Shown: positions 60,601-64,000 of the stretch, piece by piece
Numbering within the stretch: position 1 is the stretch's first letter
How the letters are laid out: each line of letters opens with the position of its first letter
Assembly (NCBI GenBank): GCA_002298145.1
Contig: DBMP01000029.1
Span: 62,001 to 126,000 of the forward strand
Direction: 5' to 3'
Origin: Spartobacteria bacterium UBA695
GTDB taxonomy: Bacteria > Verrucomicrobiota > Verrucomicrobiia > Chthoniobacterales > Chthoniobacteraceae
DNA: 64,000 nt
Notes under the pieces: generated by a model
The model's input: the letters and a program-made list of their open reading frames with translations, nothing else
What the model was told of the DNA's origin: nothing
Databases searched by the model: none
Program-made: the position numbers and the translations under genes

Positions 60601-63600
60601 CTGAACTGAGCCAGAGCGTATCCGCGTCATTCGGATCGCTCCCCCCGACTTGAATCAGCGTGGTAAGGATGTTCAGCGTGCCGCCGCTATTCGCCGCCCA
60701 AACGCTAACCGTCGATCCCTCTAGGACCGTAGTGCTTCTGTCGTTGACCGTCGTTTTCTTGACACCGCCGTAACCCAGCAGCGTCGCGCCTAGGTGAAGC
60801 TCACCCCCCACGAGAGCCGTCAAGCCCGGGTCGCGCCCCGCTTGAATCGTGATCGAACCGCCAGCCCCATACTTCGTTTTGGACGCTGCGCTGATGGATA
60901 CCCCGCCGGAGACATTGATCTCGCCACCATCCTCAAGGTTCACATTAAACCCTTTAATCGTAACCGAACCGCCGCCAATAGTGTAAGGAAGCGTACTCGC
61001 CCCCCCCGAGCCCACGCGATCATCCACCGTCAACCCCGAGGCATCTAATACAGCAGAAGATCCGAGAACAAAGTTACCGCGGGTGGAATCGGCTCCGGGC
61101 GTGGAAGTAAGCGATGAGATACCCGCGAGCGTCGGCGAATAGTCGTAAACCGTAAAGTTCATCGCCCCACCGGCAATTGCAACTTTTCCATCGATGGTGA
61201 TATTCGCCGCCTGGATATTCAGAGAACCGCCTGCGGCCGCAGTAAGCGTTGTGCTCGAAGGAATGACAACATTACCGTCACTGTTGTTGATCGACACATT
61301 GCCAAAGCCGTTCTCGTTGATGAGATTCGAGGAGAGAAACACCGCCTCACGCCGGTCCTCTCGCAATGCCACGGCTTCGCCCGAGGCATCAAGCGCAAAA
61401 GCATCCGCCGCTGTCAGGCTCGACGCATCGGCGATCACAATCTCCGGCATGATCGCCATCGATGACGCACCGCCACCCAACTTGGCGGCCAAGGCGGGAG
61501 ACGCCCATACATAGCTGCCGCTGGAGGTCTCCACTTGCGCTTGGAGGGATAACGTCAAACTGCTGGAAGTCGGCGCGTTGTTGCGCTGTTTTTCTCCCGT
61601 AACGGTGTTGCCATACATCTCCCCATCCAGCACCATTCCCAGCGATGTTATCGTGACAGCGCCGCCATTGCCTCCCTCGATATAGCCCGACTCATAATGC
61701 CTGCCGCTGATCAGCGAGCTGCTATAGGTACTGCTAATTCCCCATTTGGAATGCGTCTCGGTAAATCCTGAATAAATCGCATCATAGACAATATCCGCCG
61801 CCGCATCGGAAATATCATAGATATTGCCGCCGCTGATCAAGCGAGAAGTCTTAACTGTCGCGCCCGTATAGGAAATCCACCCACCGGAAACATCCAGAAC
61901 GGAGCCTTTTTGCAACACAACCGACTCGCCAGCGCTGATGGCGATGGTTCCGCCGTTGATGGACAGTTCAGCCACGGTGCGCCCGATCAAATCAACATAG
62001 CCATCAATATCCGCCACCGAGGTCCCGTCGGTTGCATCTACGTTGACGGTCTTGCCAAGCAATACTCCACTGCGCTGCACCGTGTGGTCCGCCAATTCCG
62101 AAGTCGTCAGCTTTATCGAAAGGATATTCTGCAAAACCGAAGCACTGACGCCAGTCAAACCGGCCACATAAATAGTTGCTCCCGCATCGAGGTAAACCTG
62201 ACCGCCTGAGGTCTCGAATGTCGAGGTGTATGGCATCGAACTAGTCAACAAATTCCATTCACCAGCGCTCAAGGTTACGCCTGCGCTGAGCGTCGTTGCC
62301 ATGAAATTGACCGCGGACCCGGTAGTGGAAGCCCCCGGGGCATATATCAGCGAATCTTTGCCCAGATAGATAACGCGACCTTGGATGTTAACGATCGAAG
62401 TCAGCTCTAGACTTGCCGTCTGCTTGGTCGTTGTACTGTCTACCTCCGGAACAATCGACGTTACGCTACCCTCGCCCAGCGTAACCACACCCGTGGACCG
62501 AGGAAGAAAAGCCACGCCCGTCGAAGAACTCGCGGACTGTGAAATGCAGTCATAGTCAGCTAAAAGATCAACGCGGCCGTTGAGCGAAACCGAGGTAGTG
62601 CAATAAATCACCCCCATCTGATCGACGGCCATGCCCGCCATGGTTACGCCAGCGCGGGGGGCGTAAATCAGGCCGGTTTCTGCGTTTTCAGCCGTTCCGT
62701 TACTTTCACCAATATAGACGTCCACCCCGCGAAGCGTGGAATCGCGCTGACTATGCGCGGCGAACCCCACTTGGAGCCCTGCTGCAAGAATCGTTTGTCC
62801 ATCTGGTGTCGAGATTACTCCCGAATTGGTGACATTAGCGCCGATAAGGATCACCTTGCCGCCCACGTTATCGGACGTCGTAGGGCAGGAGATCACCGCC
62901 CCCTCCTCCACCACGACGTTACCGCAACTAGTCGCATTGCCTGCGTCGTCCTTATAGTTAAACAGAAATTCGTAGCCGGAATTTACGAGGAGCCCAGTTT
63001 TGATCAAACTATCGTTGATGGGCACGGCCGAAGCCACCAGCGCATGGGTATTGACCTGGCTTCCCGCGCCAAAAATAACACCATTGTGGTTAATAATGTA
63101 AACCTGCCCCTCGGCCTTGATGGAGCCAAGGATTTGCGAGGGAACACCCGAGGGATCGCTGACTTTGTTAAACGCGATCCAATCGCCGACGCCGGTTCCG
63201 CCAGCGGTTTGGTTGAAGTAGAGCGTCGTTTTTTTCCCAACGTTAAAGCTGTTCCAGTTGAGAATGGCATTTTGTGCCGTCTGGACAACCGTGACAGTTA
63301 CGCTTCCGTCCGATGCAGTCGTCTCCGTTGGCGCATGTGCTCCGGTCCATCCCAAGCTTGTATTCGTCACCAATCCGCCGGTAACTAGTCCGTTGGCAAC
63401 GCTACTGGAAGCAGAATTCGCGGCGGTTCGTGCGCTTGCCTGGGAAGTCCGCAACGATTGGAGCGCCTTGGTCGCCTTGGAAAGCGCATCCTTGGCCCGC
63501 TGTGCCGTGGCCGATGTAGTCGCCGAAGTGGAGTTGGCGGCACTGGAGGCGGAGTTGCTGCTGGAAGACGACGAAGAAGAAGAGGAGGAGGAAGAACCGC

Positions 63601-63721
63601 CAGTCGACCTCAGAATATCGCGCGCCTCCGCCGTCATCGTAAAGGTGACGCCGATCCCAACCGCCGTCATTAATACGGCGGATGGGAAAAGGTTATCAAA
63701 CAACCGGGCGGGCGCGCGCAT
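51683..63721 (-). CDS. Giant filamentous-haemagglutinin-family exoprotein (TpsA-like, DUF3739-like C-terminus)
   Basis: The 4012-residue product has a hydrophobic N-terminal segment (LFPSAVLMTAVGIGVTFTM) and a 13-Ser run (residues 43-55). A two-partner-secretion haemagglutination domain follows at about 115-340 (ILNWNSFNVGKKTTLYFNQ; QVYIINHNGVIFGAGSQVNT). Beyond it lies a very long Gly/Ser/Thr/Val-rich right-handed beta-helix-like region. Near the C-terminus are blocks typical of DUF3739-bearing FHA-family proteins (PSPTGTLALICAGSVNGL; GTLEVLAGRDIDLGGVY). It ends VEVIGYGGGDEDDQ with no membrane anchor. It is predicted to be a secreted or cell-surface adhesin. No TpsB transporter is in the window. 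The gene is 6 bp downstream of a parvulin gene. Confidence 0.88.
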   Translation of the reverse strand: MRAPARLFDNLFPSAVLMTAVGIGVTFTMTAEARDILRSTGGSSSSSSSSSSSSSNSASSAANSTSATTSATAQRAKDALSKATKALQSLRTSQASARTAANSASSSVANGLVTGGLVTNTSLGWTGAHAPTETTASDGSVTVTVVQTAQNAILNWNSFNVGKKTTLYFNQTAGGTGVGDWIAFNKVSDPSGVPSQILGSIKAEGQVYIINHNGVIFGAGSQVNTHALVASAVPINDSLIKTGLLVNSGYEFLFNYKDDAGNATSCGNVVVEEGAVISCPTTSDNVGGKVILIGANVTNSGVISTPDGQTILAAGLQVGFAAHSQRDSTLRGVDVYIGESNGTAENAETGLIYAPRAGVTMAGMAVDQMGVIYCTTSVSLNGRVDLLADYDCISQSASSSTGVAFLPRSTGVVTLGEGSVTSIVPEVDSTTTKQTASLELTSIVNIQGRVIYLGKDSLIYAPGASTTGSAVNFMATTLSAGVTLSAGEWNLLTSSMPYTSTFETSGGQVYLDAGATIYVAGLTGVSASVLQNILSIKLTTSELADHTVQRSGVLLGKTVNVDATDGTSVADIDGYVDLIGRTVAELSINGGTIAISAGESVVLQKGSVLDVSGGWISYTGATVKTSRLISGGNIYDISDAAADIVYDAIYSGFTETHSKWGISSTYSSSLISGRHYESGYIEGGNGGAVTITSLGMVLDGEMYGNTVTGEKQRNNAPTSSSLTLSLQAQVETSSGSYVWASPALAAKLGGGASSMAIMPEIVIADASSLTAADAFALDASGEAVALREDRREAVFLSSNLINENGFGNVSINNSDGNVVIPSSTTLTAAAGGSLNIQAANITIDGKVAIAGGAMNFTVYDYSPTLAGISSLTSTPGADSTRGNFVLGSSAVLDASGLTVDDRVGSGGASTLPYTIGGGSVTIKGFNVNLEDGGEINVSGGVSISAASKTKYGAGGSITIQAGRDPGLTALVGGELHLGATLLGYGGVKKTTVNDRSTTVLEGSTVSVWAANSGGTLNILTTLIQVGGSDPNDADTLWLSSDFFNSGGFSNFTLTGLGRAVTDPATGATKVDENGEYVYTPAVAIAAGATIAPKVSSHMIVLGSDGAATWKTVELEDSLRAAVSLTFKAAGVKDTTKANPLVARGELVMEEGASIDVGYRGSVNLSGQTVDVEGSIYAHGGSIAVSGATDSTSIYNNTSDALATVVIGSHAVLDASGAVMVVDYGRGDSIGAVLSGGSIAVSGNVVACEGAVLNVSGAHGTLELPGSYSGVSPDGAVAAKRVYDTVVESDGGTITLKGGQMLYCDATLLGAAGGRSADGGSLVISSGYYDTAASSSTLASALYPTLVITQSGAEIAPSYYTSGITVGMAIASGVAVEDPNGATMDSLGHFTVDTYAAGGFDSLTLKGSLLFEGDVTLTANSSLTLASGGVLYATGAVKLTAPYVAIGGNVLHKTETQTEYASDYAARKDAKNLYSPTYGTGVLTVSASLIDVGDLTLRDIGQANFIADNGDIRGSGTLDVAGDIYLRAGQIYPPSETSFTVVAYDHGGVKGSVTIAGSGTRAVPLSAGGSINIYASVISQGGVLRAPNGTINLGWNGVESAPVDAVTGLSVDAISGESYVACDTVTLLAGSVTSVSANGQTIPYGVVSSDSQWIDPSGTNITRSGPTAKKVNVSGTNINSESGATVDLSGGGDLYAYQFVSGTGGSKDVLLSTSSYAIIPSYKLGYAATTAYNTSNTDYYSTDSGYVSASLKVGETVYLSGCGKLPAGYYTLMPARYALLSGAYLVTLSNNSPTVTSVKNSDGSYIVSGYYSNSYSSSSSAGKTYVSFEVASSEVVRTRAAYTDYSANTYFPGVAAGNSTTTPRLPKDAGTLVISALSSLGWSGSITATVPTGGRGSQVDISSLSDILISGESVSVSPGTLLLTTSVLNSINADSLLIGGTRDTYGAVTVTAETMTVDNNGSALAGKDIILAASESITLAEGAEIVAKGTLAGGVDTISVSGNGAVVRASVSESASVSRNKVTSASTGSVVIGKGARLTAVGLTLDSAAGMSLDSGAILDATSIALHSGQISLEFGNQGASDLKTTGGKVTTGLILSGNALSSLMNSAKELSLVSYSSIDLYGEGEIGSSNYNYLSLQAAEIRGFNQGAVSFTAKTILLNNSSAASAPADVDGQSSTLAGGLTFNANVIKLGANELIVSQYGTVTLNASEAIVATGGGEFYTRGNLNLATPLVSGAKGSNETIKSDAVLSVTSNGGTANTSYAGLGAALVLEAQGVSVNSGIYLPSGDLTLHAISGSVDVGGTLDVGGVAKGFYGATAYTDGGTVTLSADKGDVVIGSSGSVRVAAKTGGGDAGTLAVSAINGTFSVAGTLDGSAGSNGDSGSFTLDVGSLSSTRWLDTILNEASFDYYRNYRIRSGDVTVDGYAKAGTYRVSADKGSINVTGTVNASGPTGGTIYMAAHGSLVLKSGALLTVEGADFDSAGKGGNVTLEAGSSSLDSGGKYTHDTSALLDIQTGSKIVLSVDSATSESESLGSFQGILHLRAPQNDAATDLQMAPINGEIVGASVIIVEGYKVYTPTGGSIDSVEAQILSNGNTFVGLAGSASSTYDAMFDRLLANSTSLQSLVSIRPGAEIVNTNSSSSSLLASLSGSGSSITVPTETKVTFPSTAAISVTVNATITYSDGTTAILKAGVTTTIPAGASITFSNSAGSGVIQSKSSSAVSVYLPSSSTNYFTTTSGTSTVTPTTSGYTVEMGKTSSKISVEKGATVSFTNGTPGNDKITSSSAGTITLANGTTQTLKANTATALPSGCTVVLSAAGTITFSSGTGGAICVSLSANHTYTLAGTVYISTAVSDLTLGNVASTGTSDWNLASYRFGVNRAPGILTLRTAGNIVLYNSISDGFDTAAYTSLLMDANSLLPANAQSWSYRIVAGADLTGVDVSDVKAVDDLDVNSGSVLLGKYGLETSSSGASAQTSTAVSGYYQVIRTGSGDVEIYAGRSVKLRNQFATVYTAGTLISDASSIWTTGDFDVPAQDMNSVSTFVLGATQQNTAYLAQYSMGGGNVTIVAGEDIKHETLTTAGIITIDSEYELPVNWLYRRGYVDSSTGMFGASYYGEIASTTWWVDFSNFFEGVGALGGGNVRLIAGNDIVNVDAVIPSNARMPKGTPDATKLLELGGGNLVVRAGNDISGGVYYVESGDGTLYAGDSILTNAARYPSYKVLTSYAPGVDSSSSGSWLPTTLFLGEGSFDVSARGDVLLGPVVNAFLMPEGYNNTYWYKSYFSTYSTTDSVAVSSLTGDITIREGSTAMATSTTSSGTILQNILLLYLKNVLLYTTSKTTSYYQPWLRLDESNLSAFATACSLMPGTLEVTAFSGNINVVGNINLSPSPTGTLALICAGSVNGLNVTGNTIVGSATVSSWSEASINLSDADPDSIPGVAAPYAYQNLYGTSGDMEESTSGFLGSVLDTYFSETGSTEGSNGTLQKRQSLHDSSILHKNDDTPVYIYAASGDITGLTLYTGKFAQIIAGNDITDISFYIQNARAGDVTIVSAGRDLIPYDASSTGRSYVNANSAYNKFVTSASYPLPGDIQISGQGTLEVLAGRDIDLGGVYTKPNTASDIGVGITSIGNARNPYLAYEGADIVVSAGLDGSSINYSGFIEQFLNPSTAGNASLYLSAIVPYIEQLLTNTDLTSATDEQIWSAYESLTKHQQETVALRLFYLVLRNAGRDHNDSTSPDFEYKSAYAAIAALFPGSAWSGDVSLTHREIKTTHGVSATTTDGSTVYEGGNISILVPGGAVEVGYEDTTVNATNQGIITEHGGQISIFADDSVEVGTSRIFTLRGGDIVIWSTTGDIAAGSSSRTVKSASPTRVLIDPQSANVETDLSGLGTGGGIGVLATVSGVEAGSIDLVAPIGTVDAGEAGIRATGNLYVAALQVLNADNIQVSGQSVGTTVASTGPSLSLLTSAASTSAAVVNSSDASVAQSGNTSAGMATDGAPSVITVEVIGYGGGDEDDQ

Positions 63722-63727
63722 GAATCC

Positions 63728-64000
63728 TTACTTTTGAGGCTTGGAAAGGAGTCCGGAAAGAGCAAGTTCGTTCACGGAGAACTGATGGCCTTTCATGAGA
63801 TCCGAGAGATACGCCTGGCGGGTGGAACGCGAACGCTCCAGCCGGAGTTGCTCTGCAAGGCGAGAACGCACTTCGTCTAGCGACGCTTGGCGGGATTCCT
63901 TGACGTCCAGGACCTTCATTATATGCCAGCCGTCGCTCATGCGAATCGGCTCACTAACGGCGTTCTTGGCTAGATCCACCACCTTGGCCCGGATCTCCGG
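63728..64000 (-). CDS. PpiC/SurA-type parvulin peptidyl-prolyl isomerase, C-terminal part (partial)
   Basis: The frame is open to the window edge, so the N-terminus is missing. Visible segments include PIRMSDGWHIMKVLDVKES, the typical end of a parvulin domain (GxHIxKV), then a charged helical tail (RSRLAEQLRLERSRSTRQAY). These periplasmic foldases assist outer-membrane and secreted proteins. The stop is 6 bp before the giant haemagglutinin-like gene, so the two are almost certainly co-transcribed. Confidence 0.82.
   Translation of the reverse strand, partial: PEIRAKVVDLAKNAVSEPIRMSDGWHIMKVLDVKESRQASLDEVRSRLAEQLRLERSRSTRQAYLSDLMKGHQFSVNELALSGLLSKPQK

Noticed and set aside
1..64000. CRISPR arrays, rRNA operons, integrases or intact insertion sequences
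   Set aside because: I saw no regularly spaced direct repeats, no rRNA sequence and no transposase or integrase motifs in the translations.

Overview
The window is a GC-rich chromosomal segment of a free-living, Gram-negative, nitrogen-fixing bacterium. The gene complement fits Verrucomicrobiota, probably the Opitutales/Opitutaceae. Pointers are a type II secretion locus beside a PEP-CTERM protein and a PstS-like protein, a long-NifD/short-NifK nitrogenase, and a GC-rich dispersed hairpin repeat. No rRNA is present, so the taxonomic placement is inference.

Layout. Positions 41-1555 hold a lone pseudopilin-like gene and an L,D-transpeptidase. Positions 1843-8507 carry the complete F1Fo ATP synthase operon, read on the minus strand as atpB-E-F-H-A-G-D-C. 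Positions 8882-10913 carry lysA and a secreted protein of unknown function with a His/Cys pair. Positions 11043-27334 form a nitrogen-fixation island on the minus strand: modABC and mop (molybdate uptake and storage), nifHDK with its own sigma-54 promoter and terminator, nifENB with a second sigma-54 promoter, an unannotated 40-codon ORF, a thioredoxin-like [2Fe-2S] ferredoxin, nifV, and a NifA-family activator. Positions 27804-36785 are mixed housekeeping: tRNA-Arg(CCG), an unusual Gfo/Idh-type oxidoreductase, lnt, a DUF2334-type deacetylase, rmuC and a hybrid-sensor histidine kinase. Positions 36836-37010 hold a deacetylase gene remnant. Positions 37059-47603 are a type II secretion system split into two divergent arms (gspDEFG on minus; gspHIJKLM plus a secreted partner on plus). 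Positions 47652-51622 carry a PhoB-like response regulator, a PEP-CTERM protein, a PstS-like phosphate-binding protein and a proline-rich protein. The remainder is one 12-kb gene for a filamentous-haemagglutinin-type exoprotein, preceded by a parvulin-type isomerase that runs off the window.

How the parts work together. Both nif sigma-54 promoters are preceded by a pair of CTAC-N6-GTAG dyads spaced about three helical turns apart, where the classical NifA site TGT-N10-ACA would be expected. This resembles the VnfA/AnfA class of enhancer. The encoded activator also has an N-terminal CX4C motif, as I recall for VnfA, and lacks the interdomain CX4C of oxygen-sensitive rhizobial NifA. The simplest reading is a molybdenum nitrogenase driven by a VnfA/AnfA-type activator.

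Separately, 11-bp direct TGTAA/TGTAAC repeats resembling PHO boxes lie in the divergent gsp promoter and next to the PhoB-like gene, close to a PstS-like gene. This suggests a phosphate-responsive secretion locus.

All family assignments come from reading the translated sequences; no database search was run.
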